Shown here one piece after another: positions 1-8,219 of a stretch of DNA of 64,000 nt. Position 1 is the stretch's first letter. Each line of letters starts with the position of its first letter. Position numbers and translations under genes: made by a program. This DNA is from Flavobacterium hibernum (GTDB lineage Bacteria > Bacteroidota > Bacteroidia > Flavobacteriales > Flavobacteriaceae): positions 84,006 to 148,005 of the forward strand of contig NZ_JPRK01000012.1 in the NCBI RefSeq assembly GCF_000832125.1, read 5' to 3'. The notes beneath the pieces are model-generated. The model was not told the DNA's origin and made no database searches. It was given only the letters and a program-made list of their open reading frames with translations.

Positions 1-425
1 CTTTAAGTACCGTAGTTGGAAAGCCTATTTTACAGCAAATCACTGTAGTATCCATAATTGCAATAATTGCAACAATTGGTGTTTATGGTATTGTTGCACT
101 TATTGTGAGAATGGATGAAGCTGGTTTCAAGCTGATTCAAATTAGTAAAAAAGACAAAAGTTTTTTAAAATTTGTTGGAAACATATTAGTAAAAGCGCTT
201 CCGTTAGTTATTAAAAGTTTGACAGTAATTGGAACAATTGCTTTATTATTAGTTGCTGGAGGGATATTTGTACATTACATTCCTTATTTTCATCACGTAG
301 TGCCTACAATAAATCTACCTGATATAGTAAAAGAATTTGTAGTTGGTTTAGTATTAGGATTTGTAGTTTTAGGAGTTGTAAATCTGATCAAAAAAATACT
401 TCCAAAGAAAACCGTTACAGAATAA
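1..425 (+). CDS. DUF808 family inner-membrane protein, 3' part
   Basis: The reading frame is open from base 3 to the stop at 423-425, so the gene begins before the window. A GTG at 105 is only an internal codon, because the upstream codons continue the same hydrophobic protein (a stretch rich in I, V and A). The visible part of about 140 residues has three hydrophobic segments, roughly codons 15-35, 60-85 and 110-130. A short motif with HYIPYFHH lies between the last two. This arrangement and the R-M-D-x-A-G segment resemble the C-terminal end of the DUF808 (YedI-like) membrane family, whose function is unknown. A strong terminator follows 23 bases after the stop. The family call is recall-based from a partial protein. 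Confidence 0.68.
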   Translation, partial: LSTVVGKPILQQITVVSIIAIIATIGVYGIVALIVRMDEAGFKLIQISKKDKSFLKFVGNILVKALPLVIKSLTVIGTIALLLVAGGIFVHYIPYFHHVVPTINLPDIVKEFVVGLVLGFVVLGVVNLIKKILPKKTVTE

Positions 426-448
426 AAAGCTAAATATAATTTTATAAA

Positions 449-478
449 ACACCAGTCGAAAGGCTGGTGTTTTTTTTT
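449..478 (+). terminator. Rho-independent terminator
   Basis: Nine-base arms 449-457 and 462-470 (ACACCAGTC / GGCTGGTGT, one G-U pair) close a GAAA tetraloop and are followed by eight T. Terminates the DUF808 gene. Confidence 0.92.
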
Positions 479-509
479 GGAGCAAACACAATCATTTCAT
501 TAAACCAAA

Positions 510-580
510 AGTCCCGTTATCCACTACATCTTTTCCTTGCTGGCAGCAGCAAGAAAAAGGATACCGTTTCTACCGGGGCT
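510..580. repeat. Structured intergenic element with three nested stems
   Basis: Three complementary segment pairs fit one fold. Outer AGTCCCG (510-516) pairs with CGGGGCT (574-580), with one G-U. TATCC (518-522) pairs with GGATA (559-563), sharing base 559. An inner 12-base arm 530-541 pairs with 548-559 with one mismatch. I recall similar CCCG..ATCC..GGAT..CGGGGCTAGG sequences between genes of other flavobacteria, which I cannot verify here. Whether it is a repeat or an RNA is unknown. Confidence 0.5.
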
Positions 581-757
581 AGGCAAGAAATTTTAGTTTT
601 TAGAAAAAATATTAATTAAAATATGATTTTTTTAATGGAGGTATGAGTTTGATTTATAATTGTTTAAAGTTTTTGATAAAACATTTAACATTTTGTCAAA
701 GCAACCAAACGAATGTATTGACATCTTCATAGTATTAACAATTAATAATTATTTTAT

Positions 758-1168
758 ATGAAAAATTTTAAGTTTAAATCAGCTTTAGTAGTATTATTTT
801 TATCAACTGTATTAATTTCATGCAGTAATGACGATGATAAAGTAGTTGATAATGGAACTACAAAAGCAGCTTTGGCAACAGAAGTTAAAGGACCAGCAAA
901 CGGAAAAGTTAACGAAGAACTAAGTTATGATGTAACTTTTATAGTAGATAATGCTTGTGGAGAATTCAGTAAAATAAGCGAAGTAACAATTGGAACAGAA
1001 AAAGGATTGCAAGTAATAGCAAAATATCCTGCTGGAGTTTGTACACAACAAGTTCCGGATCCTTTAAAAACAGTTTACAAATTCAAATCTGCAACAGCGG
1101 GAACTTTCGATATCAAATTCAAAAAATCAGAAACTGAATTTGTAACAGCAAAAGTGGTTATTGAATAG
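758..1168 (+). CDS. Small exported lipoprotein, unknown function
   Basis: 136 residues. The N-terminus is a lipoprotein signal: positive MKNFKFK, a hydrophobic core, then the lipobox L-I-S-C with Cys22 as the predicted lipidated residue. S-N-D-D-D follows, a typical Bacteroidetes surface-lipoprotein export-like acidic stretch. The mature part (about residues 35-136) is beta-rich and has two Cys (in NACGEF and GVCTQQ) that could form a disulfide. I recognise no named domain; the length and pattern suggest a small Ig-like fold, which is inference. The gene stands alone with its own terminator. Confidence 0.75.
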   Translation: MKNFKFKSALVVLFLSTVLISCSNDDDKVVDNGTTKAALATEVKGPANGKVNEELSYDVTFIVDNACGEFSKISEVTIGTEKGLQVIAKYPAGVCTQQVPDPLKTVYKFKSATAGTFDIKFKKSETEFVTAKVVIE

Positions 1169-1198
1169 TTTGATTCTTGATTGATAAGTTTTGGTTAT

Positions 1199-1250
1199 AA
1201 AACCATTTTACAGAGATTAATTTTTAATTGATGTAAAATGGTTTTCTTTT
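1199..1250 (+). terminator. Long-stem terminator after lipoprotein gene
   Basis: Perfect 14-base arms 1199-1212 and 1232-1245 (AAAACCATTTTACA and its complement) with a 19-nt loop and a T-rich tail. Confidence 0.8.
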
Positions 1251-1309
1251 TAATATCACTTTGGTGAATTTTGACTTGCTTTCAAGTTCTTAAACCACAA
1301 TAACGAAAC

Positions 1310-1340
1310 TTTGCCATTCCTTTAAAAATTACTATTTTTG
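1310..1340 (+). promoter_or_regulatory. Flavobacterial promoter of aguB
   Basis: TTTG at 1310-1313 and TATTTTTG at 1333-1340, separated by 19 nt, match the Bacteroidetes -33/-7 pattern. The in-frame TTG at 1338 lies inside the -7 box, so the ATG at 1359 must be the start. Confidence 0.8.
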
Positions 1341-1358
1341 CACTCTAAATTTTATGTC

Positions 1359-2246
1359 ATGCCGAAAAGAAAGTATAAAATCGCCGTTATTCAATTAAAT
1401 CTTAACGACGTTGCCGAAAATAATCTTAAAAAATGTATCAGTTGGGTAAAAGATGCTGCCAATAAAGGCGCTGAAGTTATCTTGTTACCTGAATTATATA
1501 GTAGCCATTATTTTTGTCAAAGCGAAGATGTTGATAATTTTGCTTTAGCAGAGCCACTTTACAGTACTTCATTTATTGCTTTTAGCGAATTGGCAAAAGA
1601 ATTAGGAGTAGTGATCATTGTTCCTTTCTTCGAAAAAAGAATGGCAGGTATATATCACAATAGTGCATACATTATTGATATAGATGGAACAGAAGCTGGA
1701 TTATACCGTAAAATGCACATTCCGGATGATCCGCATTTCTACGAAAAATTCTATTTCACTCCGGGAGATTTAGGTTTTCAGGCAATTGAAACTAAAAAAG
1801 GAAAAATAGGAACCTTAATTTGTTGGGATCAATGGTATCCGGAAGCAGCTCGTATTACAGCGCTTAAAGGTGCCGAAGTATTGTTTTATCCAACTGCAAT
1901 TGGTTGGCATCCAAAAGAAAAAGAACAATACGGAGAAAATCAATATGGTGCGTGGATGAATGTAATGAAAGGTCACGCTGTTGCAAATGGAGTTTTTGTT
2001 GCTGCTGCAAACAGAATTGGTTTAGAAAAATACATTGAAGGAACAGAAGGAATTCAGTTTTGGGGAGCTTCGTTTATAGCGGGACCACAAGGTGAAATTT
2101 TAGCTCAGGCTTCACACGATCAGGAAGAAATTTTAATTGCAGAAGTTGATTTAGATCTACAAGAAAATGTACGCCAGAACTGGCCATTTTTTAGAGACAG
2201 AAGAATCGATGCTTTTGGAGATATTACAAAAAGAGCGATTGACTAA
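1359..2246 (+). CDS. aguB: N-carbamoylputrescine amidase
   Basis: 295 residues, carbon-nitrogen hydrolase (nitrilase) superfamily. It hydrolyses N-carbamoylputrescine to putrescine, CO2 and ammonia, the last step of the arginine-agmatine route to polyamines. The Glu-Lys-Cys triad is visible: Glu45 in LLPELYSS, Lys118 in YRKMHIPDD and Cys155 in LICWDQWYPE. The length matches the family. I chose the ATG at 1359 because the earlier in-frame TTG overlaps the -7 promoter box. The partner agmatine deiminase is 3.3 kb downstream on the same strand, separated by two minus-strand genes, so the two are transcribed separately. Cytoplasmic; no signal peptide. Confidence 0.93.
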   Translation: MPKRKYKIAVIQLNLNDVAENNLKKCISWVKDAANKGAEVILLPELYSSHYFCQSEDVDNFALAEPLYSTSFIAFSELAKELGVVIIVPFFEKRMAGIYHNSAYIIDIDGTEAGLYRKMHIPDDPHFYEKFYFTPGDLGFQAIETKKGKIGTLICWDQWYPEAARITALKGAEVLFYPTAIGWHPKEKEQYGENQYGAWMNVMKGHAVANGVFVAAANRIGLEKYIEGTEGIQFWGASFIAGPQGEILAQASHDQEEILIAEVDLDLQENVRQNWPFFRDRRIDAFGDITKRAID

Positions 2247-2266
2247 TTCAGTTAATCTATAAATAC

Positions 2267-2300
2267 AAAAAAGGACGAAATTTACATTTCGTCCTTTTTT
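2267..2300. terminator. Bidirectional terminator aguB / ompA-like gene
   Basis: Perfect 15-base arms 2267-2281 and 2286-2300 (AAAAAAGGACGAAAT and complement) around TTAC. A/T runs on both sides serve both convergent genes. Confidence 0.93.
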
Positions 2301-2319
2301 TATTGAAGTTTTATAGAGA

Positions 2320-3588
2320 TTATTTCACTTGGAAAGTAACTCTTCTTACGATTTGACGTGCTTCTTTTGATTTTTTGTTCACAGAAGTATCTTCACCGTT
2401 AGCAATTACATTCAATCTTGAAGAATCAATTCCTGCATTTTCAGCTACTCTTTTTACAGCTTCAGCTCTTTTTCTTGATAAGTCAGTATTGTAGCTTGAA
2501 CTTCCAATTTCGTCAGCATATCCAATGATATCTGCAGATTTACCAGGATTATTTTTCAAGTATTTCACTAAAAAGTCAACACCAGATAAAGAAGCATTTG
2601 TTGGTTTAGAAGAGTTAAAGTCAAAATATACATTAACATATCCGCCATTAATCAATTCCTCAACAGTATTATTAGTTGTTGTGCTTTCGCTACCTTTTTT
2701 AACGTAAGTTTTATCTAGGTAACTTTCTAATTCGTCAGGAACACCATTTTGATTGTTGTCAATAGATTGTCCTTTAGTATTTACAGCAACACCAGATATT
2801 GTATTAGGTTCTAAGTCATACAAATCTGCAACACCATCTTTATCAGTATCAATAAGATTAGTTTCGATTGTAGTAACTCTGTCTTCTAATTTATTTAATC
2901 TTTCATTTTCTTCAGAATACCAGTCAGCATGTTTTGTGTTTTTACCTAAGTAGAAAGTCAAACCAACAGAAGCATTTAATAGTACACCGTCTAATGATCC
3001 AGTAGTAGGAACTCCTTTTCCGTCAAAATTATGGTTTTGTCTTCCGTTAACAATACCAGTAAGATCTCCTGTAATAGCAATTCTGTTACTTACTCTAATT
3101 TGCCCAGTTAAACCAGCAATACCATGAGCCATATAATCTTTTCCGTCAAAACCACTATCAGAGCTTAATTGCGAAACTCCAAAACCACCATGTGCCAATA
3201 AGCCAAAAGTATTAGTCCATGTTTCAAAGTTTAAAGCTCTTCCAAGATTTACAACTCCTTGTAAACTTGCTCTGTAATATTTGCTGTCGAATTCAGGAGT
3301 ATCATTTTTTTCCTGAAATTGATCGTAACCAACATCTAATTTCAAACCAAATTTAGGGTTAAACATATATCTTACACCTAAATCTGCGTGAAAGGGACTA
3401 AGTGATTCAGTAGTATAACCTGGTGTTAATGCTCTCATAGGTTTGTTTACACCACCATTTAATTCAATAGACCATCTATTGTAAGCCGGCGCATCAATTG
3501 TAGGTTGAGTCGATGTCGTTGCCATGTTTTGTGCACCTGCAGCAAATGATAATAGCAAAAGTGATACTGAAGCTAAATTCTTTTTCAT
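2320..3588 (-). CDS. OmpA/P60-like outer-membrane protein
   Basis: 422 residues from the ATG at 3588; an in-frame ATG three codons earlier (3597) is possible, but the later start gives the cleaner signal peptide MKKNLASVSLLLLSFAAGAQ. Domains in order are an eight-stranded-barrel-like N-terminal half (about 25-215), a linker with calcium-binding type-3 repeat motifs (DTDKDGVADLYD and NNQNGVPDE, about 250-290), and a C-terminal OmpA peptidoglycan-binding domain (about 315-422, with YFDFNSSKP, GYADEIGSS and LSRKRAEAVK). It should anchor the outer membrane to peptidoglycan. The architecture is that of abundant flavobacterial OmpA proteins. A TAATTTTG box lies 60 nt upstream. Confidence 0.9.
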   Translation of the reverse strand: MKKNLASVSLLLLSFAAGAQNMATTSTQPTIDAPAYNRWSIELNGGVNKPMRALTPGYTTESLSPFHADLGVRYMFNPKFGLKLDVGYDQFQEKNDTPEFDSKYYRASLQGVVNLGRALNFETWTNTFGLLAHGGFGVSQLSSDSGFDGKDYMAHGIAGLTGQIRVSNRIAITGDLTGIVNGRQNHNFDGKGVPTTGSLDGVLLNASVGLTFYLGKNTKHADWYSEENERLNKLEDRVTTIETNLIDTDKDGVADLYDLEPNTISGVAVNTKGQSIDNNQNGVPDELESYLDKTYVKKGSESTTTNNTVEELINGGYVNVYFDFNSSKPTNASLSGVDFLVKYLKNNPGKSADIIGYADEIGSSSYNTDLSRKRAEAVKRVAENAGIDSSRLNVIANGEDTSVNKKSKEARQIVRRVTFQVK

Positions 3589-3647
3589 AATATCCAATTT
3601 TAGTTTAATTTCTGATTTTTATAAGCTTTTTCTTTTTAAGCTCATGA

Positions 3648-3655
3648 CAAAATTA
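3648..3655 (-). promoter_or_regulatory. -7 box of the OmpA-like gene
   Basis: On the minus strand this reads TAATTTTG, matching TAnnTTTG. No clear -33 TTTG is at the expected distance. It implies a leader of about 55 nt. Confidence 0.5.
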
Positions 3656-3757
3656 GACGACCAATCTTAGATAGTGTTCTATTTGGTCTTACATAATTCC
3701 CATATTTTGGGTTTTAATTATGTAAAATCGTTAATAGAATCAGAATTTTTAAGCAAA

Positions 3758-3789
3758 AAAAAGGGCTAAATATAAATTTAGCCCTTTTT
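3758..3789 (-). terminator. Terminator after choice-of-anchor-I gene
   Basis: Perfect 14-base arms 3758-3771 and 3776-3789 (AAAAAGGGCTAAAT and complement). It lies just past the stop of the minus-strand gene at 3810, so it ends that gene. Confidence 0.9.
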
Positions 3790-3809
3790 GAATTTTGTAA
3801 ATGTTAAGG

Positions 3810-5330
3810 TTAATTTAAATCTGGTTGGTATATTTTTATAGTTCCATCTCCCTCACTACTAACGATTAACAAACTTCTTTTGCTAGGACTTTTAGATGCC
3901 GGAATAAAATGAATTCCTTCTGGAGCGTCACCAGTTTTTACAGTTTGTAAATATATTGGCGAAGTAGGATTTGTTACATCATAAGTCATAAAAGCATCCG
4001 ATCTTTCTAATCCAACAAACAGAATATTCTTACTTCCCATCTTAACTGCAACCACAGCTTCCGGTTCTGAGCCTTTATCGTCGCTGCGTTTATCATCATA
4101 AGTTCCTAATTCATTCGTCTTTTTATCCACGTCATTTTTACTATCGTAAACAATTTTACCAGTATTTCCATTCCAAATAGAGAAAGAACGAGCTCCAAAG
4201 GCTACTAATTCATCAAGATCTCCATCGCCGTCAGTATCACCCATATCAGCCACTAGATTCAACCTCCCTAAATTAGCATCTAACTTTAAAGTAGCTGCAT
4301 CAGGAAAAACTGTTGCATCAAGCTTCATGCTTTTCATACGTTTAATGTCTGAGTAAGCAGCATATTCTCTTGCATCACCTTCGTTGGCAGTAACAAAATA
4401 AGGAACATTATTAGAAGAAAAATGACTAATACCATCCGGCATAAACATACCTTTTACTTTCCAAGGGTTAAAAGCTATTTTATCGTCAAGGTCACTTACA
4501 TCAATTGCATTTTCAGCTGTATTGAAATTTTTAAAACCTAACGGATAAATAGCTGTTATCGTTTTTGATGCTATATCTACTTTTGCGACACCATTATTTT
4601 CTTGCAAAGTAATCCAGGCAGTTTTTGAATCGTCAGAAATTGTTACGTATTCCGGTTCAATATCCTGAGCAAAGCTTTTTGCAAATTTAGAAACTCTAAA
4701 GCCATCTTTTTGTAAAGTAGCCGACTGACTGCTAAATGAAGCAAAGTCTAAAGTAGTAACAGCATAATTATTAGTTACTTCTATAATAGAAATAGTTCCG
4801 TTTGGATCTTGCGAGTAATCAGTATTTGGTTCACCTTCATTAGCCGTCATAATATATTTTCCATCAGGCGAAAAAGTAATCATATCTGGCAATGCTCCAA
4901 CAGTAATTTGTTTTATTACACTATAATCAGTAGTATTAAAAACAACTACTTTACCATTTCCTTGCTTGTTTACAGTCGATTCTAAGGCAACAGCTAATTT
5001 TCCGTCGAATACAGCAACACTATTCGAAGCACCTTCAAAAGGAGTTAAATCTATTTTTCCAATTTTAACCGGTTTTGTAGGATCAGACAAATCGATTACA
5101 TCAATTTGGTTGGTACCACTATTATTTACAGCGAAAAGTTTTTTTGTCTTTTCATCATATGCAGTAATTTCTGCAGCACCTTCGCCACCAATAGTTATAG
5201 AACCAATTTCTTTAAAAGTTCCTGGATTTTCGTTTACAACAACTTCATTGTCGTTGTTAGAATTTTCATCATTATTACAACTTACCATAATCGATAAAGC
5301 TGCTAAAAGTGAAATACTTAGTTTTTTCAT
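3810..5330 (-). CDS. Choice-of-anchor-I beta-propeller lipoprotein
   Basis: 506 residues. A lipoprotein signal (MKKLSISLLAALSIMVSC, Cys18) is followed by an N/D/E-rich spacer, so the protein is probably displayed on the cell envelope. The rest reads as a beta-propeller with repeated blades: KKLFAVNNSGTNQIDVIDL, KVVVFNTTDYSVIKQITVG and FSPDGKYIMTANEGEPNTDY. These are hallmarks of the choice-of-anchor-I family, and the segment NEGDAREYAAYSD also fits. A D-rich segment, GDTDGDGDLDELVAFGARS (about residue 365), looks calcium-binding. Members occur near phosphatase or phytase functions, but no catalytic role is evident and I assign none. Monocistronic, with its own -7 box and terminator. Confidence 0.82.
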   Translation of the reverse strand: MKKLSISLLAALSIMVSCNNDENSNNDNEVVVNENPGTFKEIGSITIGGEGAAEITAYDEKTKKLFAVNNSGTNQIDVIDLSDPTKPVKIGKIDLTPFEGASNSVAVFDGKLAVALESTVNKQGNGKVVVFNTTDYSVIKQITVGALPDMITFSPDGKYIMTANEGEPNTDYSQDPNGTISIIEVTNNYAVTTLDFASFSSQSATLQKDGFRVSKFAKSFAQDIEPEYVTISDDSKTAWITLQENNGVAKVDIASKTITAIYPLGFKNFNTAENAIDVSDLDDKIAFNPWKVKGMFMPDGISHFSSNNVPYFVTANEGDAREYAAYSDIKRMKSMKLDATVFPDAATLKLDANLGRLNLVADMGDTDGDGDLDELVAFGARSFSIWNGNTGKIVYDSKNDVDKKTNELGTYDDKRSDDKGSEPEAVVAVKMGSKNILFVGLERSDAFMTYDVTNPTSPIYLQTVKTGDAPEGIHFIPASKSPSKRSLLIVSSEGDGTIKIYQPDLN

Positions 5331-5352
5331 TTTGTGTGTGTTTTATTTTTTT

Positions 5353-5360
5353 CAAATGTA
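5353..5360 (-). promoter_or_regulatory. -7 box of choice-of-anchor-I gene
   Basis: Minus strand TACATTTG, 22 nt before the start codon at 5330. No convincing -33 element. Confidence 0.55.
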
Positions 5361-5484
5361 ATTCTCAGATCTTGGTCGTATATTAAGGCTTCATTATTTA
5401 ATCTTTAACTTAATTTTTAGAAGATAATTTGTCTTAAATTGATTATGATTTAGGTTCAGCTATTTTATAATCCTATCGAATGCT

Positions 5485-5492
5485 TATCTTTG
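5485..5492 (+). promoter_or_regulatory. -7 box of aguA
   Basis: TATCTTTG ends 26 nt before the aguA ATG, with a usual flavobacterial leader length. Confidence 0.6.
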
Positions 5493-5518
5493 TACACTTT
5501 TAAATTTAGAACCTCTTT

Positions 5519-6559
5519 ATGTCAACAAATAATAGAAGATTTCCAGCAGAATGGGAAAAACAACAAGGAATTGTACTGTGTTTTCCGCATAATGGTAATG
5601 ACTGGCCAGGAAAATACGAAGCTGTTCAATGGGCTTTTGTAGAATTTATTAAAAAAGTAGCCACTTTTGAAACCGTTTTTTTGGTTGTGGCCGATGAAAA
5701 ACTAAAAGAAAAAGTTGCAGAAATGTTAGAAAGAGCGAGAGTAAATCTTGCAAATGTTTCTTTCATCATTCATAAAACCAATAGAAGCTGGATGCGTGAT
5801 TCTGGGCCGATTATTGTAAAAAATGGTTCGAAAAGAGAAGCCTTAAATTTTAATTTTAATGGTTGGGCAAAATATAAAAATTATCAACTGGATAAATTTG
5901 TTCCAGGTAAAATAGCCGATTTTATTGATGTTCCCTTAACACAAGTAACCTACAAAGGAAAACCGGTAATTGTAGAAGGTGGCGCGATTGATGTAAACGG
6001 AAGAGGAACTTTGTTAACATCGGAAGAATGTTTAATGCATCCAACAATTCAGGTTCGAAATAAAAACTTTACCAAAGAAGATTACGAAGCAGTTTTCAAA
6101 GAATACCTTGGAGTTACCAATGTAATTTGGCTTGGAGATGGAATAGAAGGTGATGATACACATGGTCATATCGATGATTTATGCCGATTTGTAAATGAAG
6201 ATACGATCGTAACAATTGTAGAAACAGATAAAAATGATTCAAATTATAAACCTTTGCAGGATAATTTGAAACGCTTGCAAAATGCAAAATTAGAAGATGG
6301 AAAATCTCCAACAATCGTAGCTCTGCCAATGCCTAAACGCGTAGATTTTGAAGATTTAAGATTACCGGCAAGTTATGCTAATTTCTTAATTCTAAATAAT
6401 TGTGTTCTTGTGCCTACTTTTAACGATAGTAATGATCGTGTAGCTTTAAATATATTGTCAGAATGTTTCCCTGATAGAGAAGTAATCGGAATTAGTTGTA
6501 TCGATTTTATCTGGGGATTCGGAACATTGCATTGCTTGAGCCAACAGATTCCGGCTTAA
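5519..6559 (+). CDS. aguA: Agmatine deiminase
   Basis: 346 residues, guanidino-group-modifying (pentein) fold. It converts agmatine to N-carbamoylputrescine and ammonia, feeding the aguB product upstream. Family motifs are clear: WMRDSGP (91-97), the glycine-rich VEGGAIDVNGRGT around 152-164, GDDTHGHIDD (211-220) with the active-site His, and the C-terminal FGTLHCLSQQIP with catalytic Cys339. The length is usual for the family. Cytoplasmic. The start is supported by the -7 box 26 nt upstream. Together with aguB it gives the cell a putrescine route from agmatine; no arginine decarboxylase gene lies in this window. Confidence 0.94.
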   Translation: MSTNNRRFPAEWEKQQGIVLCFPHNGNDWPGKYEAVQWAFVEFIKKVATFETVFLVVADEKLKEKVAEMLERARVNLANVSFIIHKTNRSWMRDSGPIIVKNGSKREALNFNFNGWAKYKNYQLDKFVPGKIADFIDVPLTQVTYKGKPVIVEGGAIDVNGRGTLLTSEECLMHPTIQVRNKNFTKEDYEAVFKEYLGVTNVIWLGDGIEGDDTHGHIDDLCRFVNEDTIVTIVETDKNDSNYKPLQDNLKRLQNAKLEDGKSPTIVALPMPKRVDFEDLRLPASYANFLILNNCVLVPTFNDSNDRVALNILSECFPDREVIGISCIDFIWGFGTLHCLSQQIPA

Positions 6560-6571
6560 TTCATATTGTTT

Positions 6572-6705
6572 GTCATTTCGATGGAGGAGAAATCACACTC
6601 GTAAATCGACAAAGATTGGCGACTTTGAGTGCGTCCCGAGGCTTCGGGATAGTGTGATTTACTTCGTCTGTTCGCTATCGCTCGGGTCTCCTCCGTCGAA
6701 ATGAC
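6572..6705. repeat. Palindromic MITE-like element, copy A (long variant)
   Basis: Ends are GTCATTTCGA and its exact complement TCGAAATGAC, with further pairing through GGAGGAGA/TCTCCTCC. The core TCGACAAAGATTGGCGACTTT is shared with copies at 25900-25999 (inverted) and 45455-45552. This copy is about 35 bases longer and carries an extra internal hairpin, TCCCGAGGCTTCGGGA. Confidence 0.85.
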
Positions 6706-6764
6706 ATTAAATGAGAAACAAAATCATTTTAATTCTTTTAATCTGTGGCAAAAAAAACATAAAA

Positions 6765-6790
6765 AAAACCTTGGCTCTCACCAAGGTTTT
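6765..6790. terminator. Bidirectional terminator before fahA 3' end
   Basis: AAAACCTTGG (6765-6774) and CCAAGGTTTT (6781-6790) flank a six-base loop, with A/T runs on both sides. It serves the minus-strand fahA. Confidence 0.88.
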
Positions 6791-6827
6791 ATATTTTCTA
6801 TATATCTTCAGATATTTTATCTGCTCT

Positions 6828-8111
6828 TCATGGTCTGATAAATGGAGGTAAAAGTTGGCTTGCAACTTCTCCAAAACCAAGTCTTACTTCTGCATTTTCG
6901 CAGAAACCTCTAATAATTACAGTATCATTATCTTCAATAAACTTACGTTCACTACCATCTTTTAACTTTATAGGATTCTTTCCGCCCCAAGTTAATTCTA
7001 GCATTGAACCAAAACTATCAGGAGTTGGACCAGAAATAGTTCCTGAACCCATCATGTCTCCAGAATTTACACGACAACCATTTGAGGTATGATGTGCTAA
7101 TTGTTGAGCCATTGACCAATATAAATATTTAAAGTTTGATTTTGAAACCACAGTTTCTTCAGCTTCTTCAGGCTTAATAGAAACTTCTAAATGAATGTCA
7201 AAAGCTTTTTTTCCTTTTGTTTGTAAATAAGGTAGTGGCGAAGGATCTTGTTTAGGTCCTTTAGTTCTAAAAGGTTCTAAGGCATCCATAGTCACAATCC
7301 ACGGAGAAATTGAAGTAGCAAAGTTTTTAGCTAAGAATGGTCCTAGTGGCACATATTCCCATTTTTGAATGTCACGCGCGCTCCAGTCGTTCAATAAAAC
7401 CATACCGAAAATATAATCTTCGGCTTCGTACGTTGGGATGTTTTCTCCCATTATATTAACGTCAGTTGTAATAAAAGCCGTTTCTAATTCAAAATCTACC
7501 AAACGAGACGGTCCAAAAACAGGATATTTCTCTCCTGCTGGTAAAGTTTGTCCCATTGGTCTATGTACTGGAATTCCAGATGGAACAATAGTAGAACTTC
7601 TTCCGTGATATCCAACCGGAATGTGTAACCAGTTTGGTAATAAAGCGTTTTCAGGATCACGGAACATTTTTCCAACGTTTGTAGCGTGCTCTTTACTGGA
7701 GTAAAAATCCGTATAATCACCAATTAAGACAGGCAATTGCATCTCGACATCGTCGATTTTAAAAATAACAATATCGCGATCTTTTGTGGAATCTCTTAAT
7801 TGCGGATTGGTTTCGTCGAAAATCTCAGCGATACGATTTCGAACTAAACGCCATGTTTTTTTTCCGTCAGAAATAAAATCATTAAGCGTGTCCTGCATGA
7901 ACATATCATCTGTTAAATCTATTCCTGCGAAATAGTTTAATTGTTGTAGAGCCCCTAAATCTATAGCGTAATCGCCAATTCGTGTTCCTACTGTAACGAC
8001 ATTTTCTTTAGTAAGAAATACACCGAAAGGAATATTTTGAATAGGGAAGTCGCAATTTTCTGGTACTTCTAACCATGATTTTCTTTTGGTATCGTTAGCG
8101 GTTATTGGCAT
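6828..8111 (-). CDS. fahA: Fumarylacetoacetase
   Basis: 427 residues. It cleaves 4-fumarylacetoacetate to fumarate and acetoacetate, the last step of tyrosine and phenylalanine catabolism. There is an N-terminal FAH domain (about 15-120) and a C-terminal catalytic beta-roll. Recognisable segments are DFYSSKEHATNVGKMFR, with the metal Asp and catalytic His in the usual places, GYHGRSSTIVPSG, DFELETAFI, LLNDWSARDIQKWEYVPLG and GSGTISGP. Full length. No other tyrosine-degradation gene is adjacent. Notably, tyrS and its candidate tyrosine attenuator are 35 kb away on the same strand, with no evident link. The gene is divergent from glyA. Confidence 0.95.
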   Translation of the reverse strand: MPITANDTKRKSWLEVPENCDFPIQNIPFGVFLTKENVVTVGTRIGDYAIDLGALQQLNYFAGIDLTDDMFMQDTLNDFISDGKKTWRLVRNRIAEIFDETNPQLRDSTKDRDIVIFKIDDVEMQLPVLIGDYTDFYSSKEHATNVGKMFRDPENALLPNWLHIPVGYHGRSSTIVPSGIPVHRPMGQTLPAGEKYPVFGPSRLVDFELETAFITTDVNIMGENIPTYEAEDYIFGMVLLNDWSARDIQKWEYVPLGPFLAKNFATSISPWIVTMDALEPFRTKGPKQDPSPLPYLQTKGKKAFDIHLEVSIKPEEAEETVVSKSNFKYLYWSMAQQLAHHTSNGCRVNSGDMMGSGTISGPTPDSFGSMLELTWGGKNPIKLKDGSERKFIEDNDTVIIRGFCENAEVRLGFGEVASQLLPPFIRP

Positions 8112-8186
8112 GTGAATGTTAATTATTTGTTGAAAAATTCTATGTCAAATATATCATAATCTAACAGTTTGACAAACGTTTTTTTG

Positions 8187-8194
8187 TATTTTTG
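8187..8194 (+). promoter_or_regulatory. -7 box of glyA
   Basis: TATTTTTG ends 25 nt before the ATG at 8220. A TTTG lies at 8168-8171 but the 15-nt spacing is short. The longer reading frame beginning with a TTG at 8169 would overlap this promoter and is rejected. Confidence 0.6.
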
Positions 8195-8219
8195 CAGGAA
8201 ATTAACGAAAAACGAAAAA

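Larger units (their letters stand above)
426..757. other. Intergenic stretch of 332 bases
   Basis: Holds the DUF808 terminator (449-478), a structured palindromic element (510-580) and an AT-rich segment leading to the lipoprotein gene at 758. No ORF with convincing coding character is seen. No full TAnnTTTG box was found just before 758. Confidence 0.7.

Noticed and set aside
105..425. GTG at 105 as start of a complete 106-residue gene
   Set aside because: The same frame is open and hydrophobic back to base 3, so the gene is truncated by the window edge.
758..1168. A TTTG-type promoter for the small lipoprotein gene
   Set aside because: TTTG-like triplets occur, but no TAnnTTTG is at a sensible distance from the ATG.
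1338..1358. TTG start of aguB
   Set aside because: It overlaps the -7 promoter box; the ATG at 1359 gives the normal N-terminus.
4966..5361. Plus-strand ORF of 131 residues within the choice-of-anchor-I gene
   Set aside because: Antisense shadow; the minus-strand protein has a lipobox and propeller motifs.
8169..8219. TTG start of glyA
   Set aside because: The added residues overlap promoter sequence and do not match SHMT; ATG 8220 is right.
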